Positions 8,321 to 16,304 of a stretch of DNA of 33,980 nt are shown here, in pieces. The position numbers and the translations under genes were made by a program. Numbering within the stretch: position 1 is the stretch's first letter; each line of letters starts with the position of its first letter. A model generated the notes under the pieces. It worked only from the letters and a program-made list of their open reading frames with translations. It had not been told where the DNA came from and did not search any database. The DNA is from Chlamydiota bacterium (lineage in GTDB: Bacteria > Auribacterota > UBA3054 > B51-G9): contig QMOL01000002.1 of NCBI GenBank assembly GCA_003648225.1, forward strand, positions 1 to 33,980, read 5' to 3'.

Positions 8321-9679
8321 TTACTTCAACTGACGTTCTTTTTCCAAAAGCGAAATTAATGATTCCTTTTTATTTAATTCAGGATCCTTTAAAACTTCTT
8401 CAAGACAATAGTGTAACGCTTTGCCTACTTTCCTTCCCGGCTTAATTTTGAATATTTTTATTATATCATCTCCATTTATTGCAAGATCGGTGATTTTTAA
8501 CGCGTGATCCTCTTTCTCAATTTTTCTGATTCTTTTTAAAACATATCTCAATAACTTGATCTGCTCATCAAGTGAGTAGGGTTCACGCAAATTCCCTCGC
8601 ATATCAGCAATTTGAAGACGAAGCAAATCCCTGATAGATATATATTTTAACCTGCCCATTAAACGCCTGATCGTCGCGTCTTTCATCTCATGAACAAACA
8701 TTATCCGCGTCATATGATAACGTGTCGCTTCTTTTACATATCCGATAGTGTGCAAGCTGTATTTTAAATAACGAAGTTCTTTTTCTACCATTTTTACGCC
8801 TTTAATTTCGTGACCGTAAAAATGATCAATCCCATCCTCATCTCTTATTCGTTGCGTTGGTTTTGCAACATCATGAAGCAAAGCGGCGAGTCGAAGATTT
8901 AAATCCTTTTTTATTACCGCCTGGGTCGCCTTTACAGCATGCGTCCAGCAATCTTCCGCGTGATAACCTTTTTGAGGCACATTAATTGATTTTGCAAGTT
9001 CAGGTAAAATTTCTTCAAGTAAATGCAGCGATGAAAGCAAAATCAACGCCGCCTCCCGATTGTCAAGCATCAAAATTTTATTTAATTCGAGCTGAATTCT
9101 TTCTTTCGCGACTTTCCTTAATAAAAAATGATTCTGTAAAATAACTTCTTTTGAATTCTCTTCAATTTTACCTCCAATAAGCGCGGCAAAACGGCACGCT
9201 CTAAGCGCGCGTATGGGATCTTCAGAAAGCCGCTTATCCGGTTCACCTACGAATCTGACAATTTTATTTTCTAAATCTGTTTTCCCGCTATAAGGATCGA
9301 CAAGTTTTCCTTCAATATCCATCGCAATAGCATTAATTGTAAAATCACGACGCGATAAATCTTCTTCAATTGTCGGAACTATCTTTACAAAATCTGGATG
9401 ACGAAAATCTGAATAGGGTCCATCTTGACGAAATGTCGCAACTTCAATTCTGTGGACTAACGCGACAGAAAACGCTTCACCTATGATTGCCGCTTTTGGA
9501 AAAATCCTTTTTATTTCATTAAGACAGGCATTTGTGGCAATATCAATGTCTGAAGAAATTTTTCCACGAAGTAAATCACGAACACAACCACCAACATAAT
9601 ACGATGAAAAACCCGCGTCCAGAAGACTTAATATAATACTTTCCGCACGTGAAGAATATTTATTTTTCTTAAAAAACAT
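8321..9679 (-). CDS. cca: CCA tRNA nucleotidyltransferase (class II) with HD domain
   Basis: A 452-residue class II nucleotidyltransferase of the CCA-adding / poly(A) polymerase family, expected to add or repair the 3' CCA of tRNAs. The head domain shows YYVGGCVRDLL (28-37) and the metal-binding DxD pair D44/D46 (SSDIDIATN). The flexible and neck motifs DLSRRDFTINAIAMD (107-121) and RLSEDPIRALRACRFAA (150-166) are present. A C-terminal HD domain follows with H247 in DCWTHAVK and LLHDVAKPTQR (H269, D270), which could give phosphodiesterase activity. The tRNA gene in this window already encodes its CCA, so a repair role, or polyadenylation, is possible. ATG start, no Shine-Dalgarno. Downstream of the DUF362 gene by 97 bp on the same strand. 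Poly(A) polymerase versus CCA enzyme cannot be fully separated by eye. Confidence 0.9.
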   Translation of the reverse strand: MFFKKNKYSSRAESIILSLLDAGFSSYYVGGCVRDLLRGKISSDIDIATNACLNEIKRIFPKAAIIGEAFSVALVHRIEVATFRQDGPYSDFRHPDFVKIVPTIEEDLSRRDFTINAIAMDIEGKLVDPYSGKTDLENKIVRFVGEPDKRLSEDPIRALRACRFAALIGGKIEENSKEVILQNHFLLRKVAKERIQLELNKILMLDNREAALILLSSLHLLEEILPELAKSINVPQKGYHAEDCWTHAVKATQAVIKKDLNLRLAALLHDVAKPTQRIRDEDGIDHFYGHEIKGVKMVEKELRYLKYSLHTIGYVKEATRYHMTRIMFVHEMKDATIRRLMGRLKYISIRDLLRLQIADMRGNLREPYSLDEQIKLLRYVLKRIRKIEKEDHALKITDLAINGDDIIKIFKIKPGRKVGKALHYCLEEVLKDPELNKKESLISLLEKERQLK

Positions 9680-9776
9680 TACGTAATAGTTCGTAGTTGA
9701 TAATTATTGGCCCGTTGTTAGTGATTAATTTCACTCTCAACATGTCTCCTGTGATTCCCATATTCCCGCATTCATA

Positions 9777-10928
9777 TCAATTGTCCGTTAAAGCTTTAAG
9801 AATATCGGAAGCGACCGGAGGGCAGCCTTTAACTAATTTATTATCTCCGCATTTTTTTATAGTGCAGTTTCCGACACACAAAGTCCCTTCCGGGATTACG
9901 TCATGCCCTTTTCCAATTGCGAATTTTAACGGAAGATAATCCGCTATGTCTTTATAATTACGCTTCAGAAACATTGTGAGTGTCGATACACAAGCACTGC
10001 ATGATTCACAATCAAGTACCTCAACTTTAGGAAAATTTAAACTGATTTCCTTAGGCGGTAATTCAAATGGCTTGATCCAGTCTCGCCAGTTTGAAGGGTC
10101 AATTGAAATATCATCAATTGAAATCGATTCTCCGGCGCGTTCGGCTGTAAGACGAAGATGCGGAATATCTTCCGGCTTAATTCCCATTATTGCTGCCGCA
10201 ACCGCATCGGCGGCAAAACAATTTGTTGACGCTAAAACTACATCAACTCTTTTCGGTGTGCCTGCGCTGGGACCAAGTCCCTCCAAGCCTAATGAACCAT
10301 CAATTAAAACGATATCAGGAATGAGAACTGTTGAAAGGTCAGCGATTGCAAGGTCAAGTGTTTTTTCATTTACGGGAGTTGAAGGTTGGGGGAGCTGATG
10401 AAGTCTGACTTTCTCTCTGCCTTTCAGGCAGCCTTTCATATTTTTAATGCTCAAAGTAACAACGCAGTGCATGTGAGTCTTCATCACCGGTATGGAAACT
10501 ATATAATCAAAATTGGTTATAGCACTTGATATTCGCGCAAAATTTAACACAACCGCATCCTTGATTTCTATTTTGTCGGCCGGAGCGGCATCAAGATCAA
10601 TCATGGGAATCCCACGCTTCTCAACTTCATCTGCTATACCTGTTGATTCGAGACATTCAAATGGAGTAACACCGAGAATTGTTCCTTCGCCAACAGTAAC
10701 TTCCGCACCAATTTTTTTAAAAAAATCGCAAGCTGCCGCCACAACATGTGGATTAGTAGTAATTGCTTTTCCCGGTTGAACCTTTCGTCCGGCATTAGGT
10801 TTAAGCAAAATTTTTTTACCGGATAAGTCAGGTAAATCTATCCTTTCGAGAACATTGATTGCGTTTGCGTAAGCGTTATTGCCATGACAAACAGCCACAA
10901 AATTATTATTTTTGATTTTAGTCTTCAT
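9777..10928 (-). CDS. DUF362 domain-containing protein with Cys-rich tail
   Basis: A 383-residue protein of the DUF362 family (function not established; often near Fe-S or anaerobic metabolism genes). Recognisable blocks are LLKPNAG, a VGEGTILGVTPFECLESTG region, VSIPVMKTHMHCVVTLSIKN, LIDGSLGLEGLGPSAGTPK and LASTNCFAADAVAAAIMG. The C-terminal ~65 residues hold a cysteine cluster (CESCSAC, then CVGNC, KKC and GCPP) suggesting a metal or Fe-S site; this is inference. The ATG at 10928 is chosen rather than a TTG 19 codons upstream, because that extension would contain the promoter's -35 and -10 boxes, and the predicted transcript starts at the ATG. No transmembrane segment or signal peptide is visible. 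Upstream of cca on the same strand. Confidence 0.85.
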   Translation of the reverse strand: MKTKIKNNNFVAVCHGNNAYANAINVLERIDLPDLSGKKILLKPNAGRKVQPGKAITTNPHVVAAACDFFKKIGAEVTVGEGTILGVTPFECLESTGIADEVEKRGIPMIDLDAAPADKIEIKDAVVLNFARISSAITNFDYIVSIPVMKTHMHCVVTLSIKNMKGCLKGREKVRLHQLPQPSTPVNEKTLDLAIADLSTVLIPDIVLIDGSLGLEGLGPSAGTPKRVDVVLASTNCFAADAVAAAIMGIKPEDIPHLRLTAERAGESISIDDISIDPSNWRDWIKPFELPPKEISLNFPKVEVLDCESCSACVSTLTMFLKRNYKDIADYLPLKFAIGKGHDVIPEGTLCVGNCTIKKCGDNKLVKGCPPVASDILKALTDN

Positions 10929-10935
10929 AGTATTT

Positions 10936-10964
10936 ATTATAACATAACCGACATTTTTTGTCGA
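10936..10964 (-). promoter_or_regulatory. Promoter of the DUF362 gene, predicting a leaderless mRNA; overlaps an inverted repeat
   Basis: On the minus strand TCGACA (10959-10964) is spaced 17 bp from a perfect TATAAT (10936-10941), with TG one base before it as in extended -10 promoters. Only 7 bp separate the -10 from the ATG at 10928, so transcription should start at or within a base or two of the start codon. The -35 lies in a 15-bp inverted repeat CGACA-N5-TGTCG (10949-10963), a possible operator. Confidence 0.65.
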
Positions 10965-11036
10965 TTGCAACTTAAGACCGGACAATTATTCAATTAATAA
11001 TTAAAAAGGCTTTTTTTATTGATGTATTAAGGATTT

Positions 11037-11110
11037 TTTATTCGTAAAAAATAATAAACCAATCCCCGGAAAAAAAATTTGTCCCGATAAATCGGGACAA
11101 ATTTCCTCGC
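11037..11110. repeat. Dispersed palindromic repeat, copy 1
   Basis: The block begins with an AAAAAATAATAA tract and contains AAATTTGTCCCGAT (11075-11088), a 2-nt loop, and its exact complement ATCGGGACAAATTT (11091-11104). A diverged copy with the same AAAAAATAATAA lead and the same core stands at 24606-24680, and a shorter TCCCGA/TCGGGA hairpin occurs near 25437. Confidence 0.75.
11066..11104 (-). terminator. Rho-independent terminator after the envelope island
   Basis: On the minus strand a perfect 14-bp stem with a 2-nt loop is followed directly by a run of nine T residues, 60 bp after the stop codon at 11165. It is the last element of the long minus-strand series of envelope genes and should end that transcription. 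It is at the same time a copy of a dispersed repeat, so the repeat may supply terminators. Confidence 0.7.
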
Positions 11111-11164
11111 ATTTCTCGACAACCATTTTCATTGTATCAACAAATTAATATCTTTATTTATCTT

Positions 11165-12457
11165 TTACTTTTTTACGGGTTTATCCTTTACTTCCTTTTT
11201 CACTTTATCTTTTGCTTTATCTTTTGCTTTATCTTTTGCTTTATCTTTTGCTTTATCTTTTGCTTTATCTTTTGCTTCATCTCCCCAGCCGAAATTAACG
11301 ATCGGAAAAACAGACAAAAAACCACTTTTATTAAAATTCAAAAGTCCAAGTTGAAATCCGGAGTCACATTTGTTGAATAATGCCAATTGTAGGCCGTTGA
11401 CAGTATCAGCTGTATTGAGAATACTTCCTATTTGTAAACCATTCACAATATCAGCAGCATTGCCAAGAGCACCAAGCTGTACCCCTTTAAGTTTTTCGCA
11501 AGTGCTAATGATTCCAATAGCTAAACCGAAGATATTGCTATTATAGGAGTACGGCATGCACAATTGCAAACCCCTAACATCAGTTTTCTCTGGATATAAG
11601 GATCCTGATGATTTTTTATTTAAACTCCCAACGCCAAACTGTAACGCTGTCCATTTTGCCTGATCGGTTAAATAGGGTACTTCTGAAAGATTAGTTGAAG
11701 TCGCTGTATCAAAGTTTAGAACAGGGCAAACCGGAAGAAAACCGCTTTTGTTAAAGTTTAACAGACCAAATTGGCATCCTGACCAAGCACGGTTAAAGCA
11801 GGCAAGCTGCAATCCATTCACTCTTTCTGCCTCATTCCAAAGCCCCGCGCATTGTAGGCCATTTACTTCTCCACTGAAATTTGCTAAGCCGCCTATCATC
11901 CCGCCATTTATTTTATTAGCACCAGCCACTAAACCACCAAATACTGCACCGGTTAATTCACCACCACCTGCCATTAAACCACCGAATACCACACCGACAC
12001 CCTCACCCATTGCCATCCCACCGCTAAGAGCTACACCGGTAAAATTTCTACCACTACCTGCCATTAAACCGCCAACCGCCACACCACTAACATTTTCATC
12101 GCCACCTGCCGCTAAACCGCCAAGAGCTACACCACTAACATCATTGCCACCTGCCGCTAAACCGCCAAAAGCAATACCCATGAGACGTTTGGAAAAAGCT
12201 ACTCCTCCAAAATCAATGCCATACATATTAACATCCTTGCCTCCCCACGGCATAGATAGCCGCATGCCGTATATGTTATAGTTAGTCGGGAAAGCGTGCA
12301 GCCATCGTAGATTATCCCATATAGAAATTTGCATCGGTGTCCATCCAGCACTTACTTTTTCATCGACATCATTTGTTGTTTGATTTGCCCATGCACTGCT
12401 AATGGTCAAAATAAATGCTATTACTATACTTGATATTATTTTTTTTCGTGTTGTCAT
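11165..12457 (-). CDS. Exported LA_2272-like surface-repeat protein with (KAKD)n tail
   Basis: A 430-residue exported protein. An N-terminal signal peptide (K-rich start, hydrophobic core, cleavage near SSAWA) leads into about 15 imperfect ~17-20 residue repeats of the type GVALGGLAAGG.. / VNGLQLA.FN / FQLGLLNFNKSGF, resembling the surface-repeat family first named in Leptospira (LA_2272 type), which may fold as a beta-solenoid or an outer-membrane barrel. The block GLLNFNKSGFL..PV(L/V)NF appears twice (middle and end), suggesting an internal duplication. The C-terminus is a highly charged tail of six AKDK units encoded by a 12-bp tandem repeat. A purine-rich GAGAGA lies before the ATG. It is the last gene of the envelope island, 32 bp after a small lipoprotein gene and before a terminator. 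Function unknown. Confidence 0.75.
   Translation of the reverse strand: MTTRKKIISSIVIAFILTISSAWANQTTNDVDEKVSAGWTPMQISIWDNLRWLHAFPTNYNIYGMRLSMPWGGKDVNMYGIDFGGVAFSKRLMGIAFGGLAAGGNDVSGVALGGLAAGGDENVSGVAVGGLMAGSGRNFTGVALSGGMAMGEGVGVVFGGLMAGGGELTGAVFGGLVAGANKINGGMIGGLANFSGEVNGLQCAGLWNEAERVNGLQLACFNRAWSGCQFGLLNFNKSGFLPVCPVLNFDTATSTNLSEVPYLTDQAKWTALQFGVGSLNKKSSGSLYPEKTDVRGLQLCMPYSYNSNIFGLAIGIISTCEKLKGVQLGALGNAADIVNGLQIGSILNTADTVNGLQLALFNKCDSGFQLGLLNFNKSGFLSVFPIVNFGWGDEAKDKAKDKAKDKAKDKAKDKAKDKVKKEVKDKPVKK
11203..11274. repeat. 12-bp in-frame tandem repeat, six copies
   Basis: Six identical copies of CTTTATCTTTTG (plus-strand reading) run from 11203 to 11274, followed by a degenerate copy. On the coding (minus) strand each unit encodes four residues of the Lys/Asp/Ala tail of the surface-repeat protein. 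Identity at the DNA level suggests recent slippage expansion; copy number may vary between strains without shifting the frame. Confidence 0.9.
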
Positions 12458-12489
12458 TTTTTCTCTCGTCTGTTTATTATTAGCTAATT

Positions 12490-12714
12490 TTAAGGTTTTA
12501 CATTTTTAAAGACTCTTAGCAAAGGATGGGCATCGGGATCTTTCTGTACAACACCAACAGTTACTGTTGAATTTAATAATTTTCCATTACCGTCATAATT
12601 GTACGTTGCATGTCGTTGATAAGTTGGATATGTGCAGCCGGTAATAAAAATTATAGCTGTTAAAGCTGTTAATGTTACAAACAATCTTAATGTTTTTTTC
12701 TTTTTGTCATTCAT
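12490..12714 (-). CDS. Small lipoprotein
   Basis: A 74-residue protein with a basic start (NDKKKK), a hydrophobic stretch and the lipobox FITGC with the lipidated Cys at about residue 27, so it is expected to be a lipoprotein of ~48 mature residues. A strong Shine-Dalgarno AAGGAGAG precedes the ATG. The mature part contains a YNYDGNGKLLNSTVTVGVVQ stretch and matches no family I recognise. It lies 31 bp downstream of another lipoprotein gene and 32 bp upstream of the surface-repeat gene, so it is probably co-transcribed with both. Confidence 0.75.
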   Translation of the reverse strand: MNDKKKKTLRLFVTLTALTAIIFITGCTYPTYQRHATYNYDGNGKLLNSTVTVGVVQKDPDAHPLLRVFKNVKP

Positions 12715-12745
12715 AATTCTCTCCTTAAGTTAAAGTTATATTATT

Positions 12746-13393
12746 TTACTTTACAGAAATATCTTCCGATTTATAGTGTACAAGAGCATCGCTCTTCCCA
12801 CTTACAAGCCTGGATACTTCTCCGGTTCCTCTTTTAACAATAGACGGCAAGCCATCTTTTCTTGGATACGCGGTAACTCTGATTTTTATAATCCCTTCGT
12901 AATAAACATCAGGACTTCCCAAAAGTCCCCAAAGAATAGATGATCCCTTTGTAAGTTTATCAACACCACTTGTTTCAAGAGCAACAACAACTCTATAATC
13001 CGTATCAGGAATAATTGATTTAGTGGGTACAAACTCTATTTTGCTGTTTTTGCTGTAAACAGGTAGATTTTCATAAGATACAGGAAGAACTATCCCTCCA
13101 CTTTCAGCTATTTTACTCGCAACGCTGTCAACCACATAATCATAAAGCGCGCTTTCTGGCAGACAGCCCACAACTTCCATATAAACTTTTTTTGATTTCA
13201 ATTTAGGAAATGACAAATTTTTTACCGCGATTGATGTAGCCTCAGCGAAGAGAGATTGCTGCGAAGCATAATTAGGAATTATTCCCGCATAAGTTTTCAT
13301 AGGCATAAGCCGATAATTAACCGCACAGCCTGTAAAAATAATAATAGTAATAATTGTAATACAAGAAAATTTAATTGTTCTTAGAATGTTCAT
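12746..13393 (-). CDS. Lipoprotein of unknown function
   Basis: A 215-residue lipoprotein: hydrophobic N-terminus ending in the lipobox IFTGC (Cys at about residue 23). AAGGAGA precedes the ATG at good spacing. The mature part has an alternating beta/alpha look (YDYVVDSVASKIAESGG, RVVVALETSGVD, IIKIRVTAYPRKDG) that recalls small periplasmic alpha/beta modules such as those of LpoB/CsgG-like proteins, but no diagnostic motif is present, so this is only a structural guess. It is 31 bp upstream of the small lipoprotein gene and 87 bp downstream of the exported-protein gene at 13481-14440. Confidence 0.7.
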   Translation of the reverse strand: MNILRTIKFSCITIITIIIFTGCAVNYRLMPMKTYAGIIPNYASQQSLFAEATSIAVKNLSFPKLKSKKVYMEVVGCLPESALYDYVVDSVASKIAESGGIVLPVSYENLPVYSKNSKIEFVPTKSIIPDTDYRVVVALETSGVDKLTKGSSILWGLLGSPDVYYEGIIKIRVTAYPRKDGLPSIVKRGTGEVSRLVSGKSDALVHYKSEDISVK

Positions 13394-13480
13394 AATAGTC
13401 TTTCTCCTTAATGTTTATTGATTGTTAAAAATTTTCGGCACATTGTATTTAATCACCGAAACCGGATATCAGTTAATGCT

Positions 13481-14440
13481 TTATCTTTCGTCAGATAGAA
13501 TTATACGGCAATATGATTTTCCTCTCATCGCCCTACTTCTTAATGCTCTATATTTATAAGTTTTTACTTTTGATGTTTTATTTCTTAATGTATGAACAGA
13601 AATAGCTGCTGCTATTTTAAGTTTAGTCATTTTCGGTTTATTTTCCATAAAATTTGTGTCAACACTTCTAAACGGAATATTTAATTGTTCTTCTTTCGCT
13701 CCTATTGTATCATCAATAAGCCTCATTTGTCTTTCATATTCTGTTAAAGCAGGCTCATATTTTAGTGTTTCATCGTACTTACATGCTTCAACAACCAGCA
13801 TTGTACCTAAAACTATAAAAGGCGGTGATGCCGGACTTCCAATAATACTAACAATCAGCCCGCCTGCGGTAGCATATGAAGCAACCGCGCCGGCGATAAA
13901 ACCTGCGATTTGTTCTTCGCGATATTTTCTACTCATATTTAAAATACCTTTCAACTCATTTATTTCTCCTTTTGTCAACAAGTTTTCTTTAGCATTGTTT
14001 AGCATATTTTCAAAATCATCATACAATTCAGGAATATAATCAATACCGCGAAAGTGGCATTCTTTAGCCGGTCTGTAAATATACCCGTTTGGGATTTTGT
14101 GTAAATCTTCCAAAAGAAAGTCCCAGTTTGCTGTAACTAACCTGCCTGATTTATTTTTATAAACCACAGGTTCAATTAAAACACCGTATTTATTCCCTGA
14201 CTTATCTTTATGAACGAACAAATACGGATAAAAAGGGTTATCGATTTCTCTCAATAATTTTTCAGGAAATTTTACGATATTGTAGAAACGATGTGTATAA
14301 AAACCTTTTCCCCATAAAAATCTGTTAGCGCCAATGAATTTTGTTTCTAAAGTCACATTCTCTTCTGAAAAAGCAATCTTTGCCTGTCCGAAAATTAATA
14401 ATAGAAAAATAAAATAACATATTTTAAACTTGTCTCTCAT
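13481..14440 (-). CDS. Exported protein of unknown function with one hydrophobic segment
   Basis: A 319-residue protein with an N-terminal signal peptide (residues 1-25, cleavage near IAFSEE, no lipobox Cys). The first mature part (about 30-130) is rich in aromatic residues (FLWGKGFYTHRFYN). A helical stretch leads into a Gly/Ala-rich hydrophobic segment (179-220, GFIAGAVASYATAGGLIVS) that could span or insert in a membrane, followed by a basic C-terminus. The TPR lipoprotein at 14866-16290 has a similar Gly/Ala-rich hydrophobic block near its middle. GGGGA lies before the ATG, 12 bp after the stop of the preceding lipoprotein gene, so the two are likely co-transcribed. I do not recognise the family. 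Confidence 0.65.
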   Translation of the reverse strand: MRDKFKICYFIFLLLIFGQAKIAFSEENVTLETKFIGANRFLWGKGFYTHRFYNIVKFPEKLLREIDNPFYPYLFVHKDKSGNKYGVLIEPVVYKNKSGRLVTANWDFLLEDLHKIPNGYIYRPAKECHFRGIDYIPELYDDFENMLNNAKENLLTKGEINELKGILNMSRKYREEQIAGFIAGAVASYATAGGLIVSIIGSPASPPFIVLGTMLVVEACKYDETLKYEPALTEYERQMRLIDDTIGAKEEQLNIPFRSVDTNFMENKPKMTKLKIAAAISVHTLRNKTSKVKTYKYRALRSRAMRGKSYCRIILSDER

Positions 14441-14452
14441 GACTTTTCCCCG

Positions 14453-14863
14453 TTACTTTTTATTATATAGCCAGTTAGTAACTCCAATACCCATAATAAT
14501 ATCATCATATTCTTTTGTTCCCGGTGTTGGAGGAGTTAAACAATGACCGCCAAAAGCGACATGAGGTCCATTTTCACACAATCCGTTACAACCGCCCCGA
14601 CAGCCGTGATTTTCCCAGACTATCCCAAACTCTTTATATGCTTTTATCAATTCTTCATCATCATCCCGTGGCATAGATAAATCACACCCTCCGTAAATAA
14701 ATGGTTTGGCATCCGGGATTGGCGGTGAGCCGTCAAAACAATATTTAGGCGCGGAATCCGGAGTTATAGGGTATGGTTCAAAGGTTCCGCGTTCAACAAC
14801 AGTTGTGCACGCGAAGCCTAAGAAAGAAATAATTATTAATAGAAAAAGTTTTATGTATTTCAT
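14453..14863 (-). CDS. Cys-rich lipoprotein of unknown function
   Basis: A 136-residue protein with a lipobox (SFLGFAC, Cys at about residue 19). The mature part is rich in Pro, Gly and Cys and includes a compact cluster GCRGGCNGLCENG with spacing C-x3-C-x3-C, and two other cysteines (GGCDLS, GGHCLTPP) that could form disulfides outside the cytoplasm. The gene starts 2 bp after the stop of the TPR lipoprotein gene at 14866, so the two are almost certainly translated from one mRNA and may be coupled. No family recognised. Confidence 0.65.
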   Translation of the reverse strand: MKYIKLFLLIIISFLGFACTTVVERGTFEPYPITPDSAPKYCFDGSPPIPDAKPFIYGGCDLSMPRDDDEELIKAYKEFGIVWENHGCRGGCNGLCENGPHVAFGGHCLTPPTPGTKEYDDIIMGIGVTNWLYNKK

Positions 14864-14865
14864 AG

Positions 14866-16290
14866 TTAAAAAATTGTAAGGTTATCTACTTCATTCTCTT
14901 TCCAAAAAGCCGGAGCTAACGGAATAATTCTAATATCTGATTCTTCATCAACAGGGTCAATTTCAAGATAATGTCGAGAGCTTATTTGCGAATCAACAAT
15001 ACTGCTGCTAACCTCTTCAGTTTCAAATTTATATTTCCCGAAATGGTCAAAAGTAGTTCGGCAATAAATTAAATTATCATCCTTTTTTATAGGATAATAA
15101 TAATAAACCTGCCGCCATTCAGGTAATTCCGCATTAGAAGAAGAGTAAAAACATACAGCAATATTGTGAAATCCGGGTTCAATGTCAAGACTTCCTACTC
15201 CTATATCCTCTGGTAATAAATCCCATACACGAACATCCGCTTCGGTTCGTACTGCCGCGCCGGCAACAAGTGCTGCTCCTATTCCTGCAGCTGTTGCTGC
15301 GGCTCCGTTTCCTTTAGTAGCAATCAGAACTCCTGTAAACGCTCCTGCGAAAGCGCAGACTCTAACAGTCCATTTTGCACCAATTTTAATTTTTTGGATT
15401 GTCTCGGCAGTTTTTTCTGTATTACACGAAAGTTGACAAAAAGTAGAAGTGCATCTATTAATTTGTATTTTTTCATTACCGTCAACGAATATTTTAGCGT
15501 ATTCAATTTTAGAGCTTCTTGGAATATATTCTGCAAATGCCGAGCATGACCATATATCTTTAATATTATTTTCTCGCTGTTTAAGCGGGCTATCCCCCCA
15601 TTCAACAATAAAGATAGTATTATCAGAATCTATTCCATTTCTTTTGTTTTCATAGTTGTCATTATTTTCATCATTAACTACGACTTCTTCTTCATCAGTA
15701 TCATCAATTTTTTCTTCGATTTCGTTTACAAATTTACTTTTTTGAATATAAGTATCTGCGGTATCCGGTTCACCAAGTAAATAATTACATCTTGCCGCCA
15801 TAACATAGCCGGCAGAGAAATCGGAAGTATCATCTTTATTTAAGCTCATAGTATCTTTATCGGCATCAATTCCTCGACGGAAAGCTGCAAGAGCTTTTTC
15901 ATAATCACCTCGGCGATAATGAATAATTCCGCGATACCAATGACACATTGAGCGTTCAAATGGCTCGCCTTTAAATTCTTTAAAATCTTCTCTGGAGACG
16001 GAAGACCAAAAAGCGTTATCGGAACCGGTAACGGTTCGCTCCATCACTTTCCCGGCATTTAAAAACGGAAGGAAAGCGAGATCGTATCCTCCGCCGGTAA
16101 AATAAAATTGTCCAAGTTTTGCGTTATTTAAAGCAAAATTTCTATTTAGTTTATCTGCACATGGACGTGATAGTTTTGCGGCTTTGCCAAAATCATTCAT
16201 ATAGAAAGCATCTTCAGCTTCTTTTGGAATTTGTGCCGCGCAACCTGCCAGTAAGAATAGAATTAATATTATTAAGATTTTATTTATCAT
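14866..16290 (-). CDS. COG3014-like TPR lipoprotein
   Basis: A 474-residue lipoprotein (lipobox LLAGC, Cys at about residue 18). The first ~200 mature residues are helical TPR-like (DFGKAAKLS; FKGEPFERSMCHWYRGIIHY; DYEKALAAFRRGIDAD). The FKGEPFE...YRG...GDYEKA..AFRRG pattern is the signature I associate with COG3014, a family often encoded beside LpoB- and YcfL-like lipoproteins in gammaproteobacteria. An acidic Asp/Glu/Asn-rich linker follows, then a beta-rich region with a Gly/Ala-rich hydrophobic block (about 310-350). The gene is 14 bp downstream of an LpoB-like gene and 2 bp upstream of the Cys-rich lipoprotein gene. Role unknown; the TPRs suggest protein-protein contacts at the outer membrane. 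The family call rests on motif memory, not on a search. Confidence 0.65.
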   Translation of the reverse strand: MINKILIILILFLLAGCAAQIPKEAEDAFYMNDFGKAAKLSRPCADKLNRNFALNNAKLGQFYFTGGGYDLAFLPFLNAGKVMERTVTGSDNAFWSSVSREDFKEFKGEPFERSMCHWYRGIIHYRRGDYEKALAAFRRGIDADKDTMSLNKDDTSDFSAGYVMAARCNYLLGEPDTADTYIQKSKFVNEIEEKIDDTDEEEVVVNDENNDNYENKRNGIDSDNTIFIVEWGDSPLKQRENNIKDIWSCSAFAEYIPRSSKIEYAKIFVDGNEKIQINRCTSTFCQLSCNTEKTAETIQKIKIGAKWTVRVCAFAGAFTGVLIATKGNGAAATAAGIGAALVAGAAVRTEADVRVWDLLPEDIGVGSLDIEPGFHNIAVCFYSSSNAELPEWRQVYYYYPIKKDDNLIYCRTTFDHFGKYKFETEEVSSSIVDSQISSRHYLEIDPVDEESDIRIIPLAPAFWKENEVDNLTIF

Positions 16291-16304
16291 TTTTATTATT
16301 TTAT

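Noticed and set aside
11132..11380. A plus-strand frame with repeated FCFI units
   Set aside because: It is the antisense reading of the 12-bp tandem repeat inside the surface-repeat gene and has no start signals of its own.
11748..12281. A 177-codon Pro-rich plus-strand frame
   Set aside because: It is antisense to the Gly/Ala-rich repeats of the exported surface protein; Gly codons read backwards give Pro.
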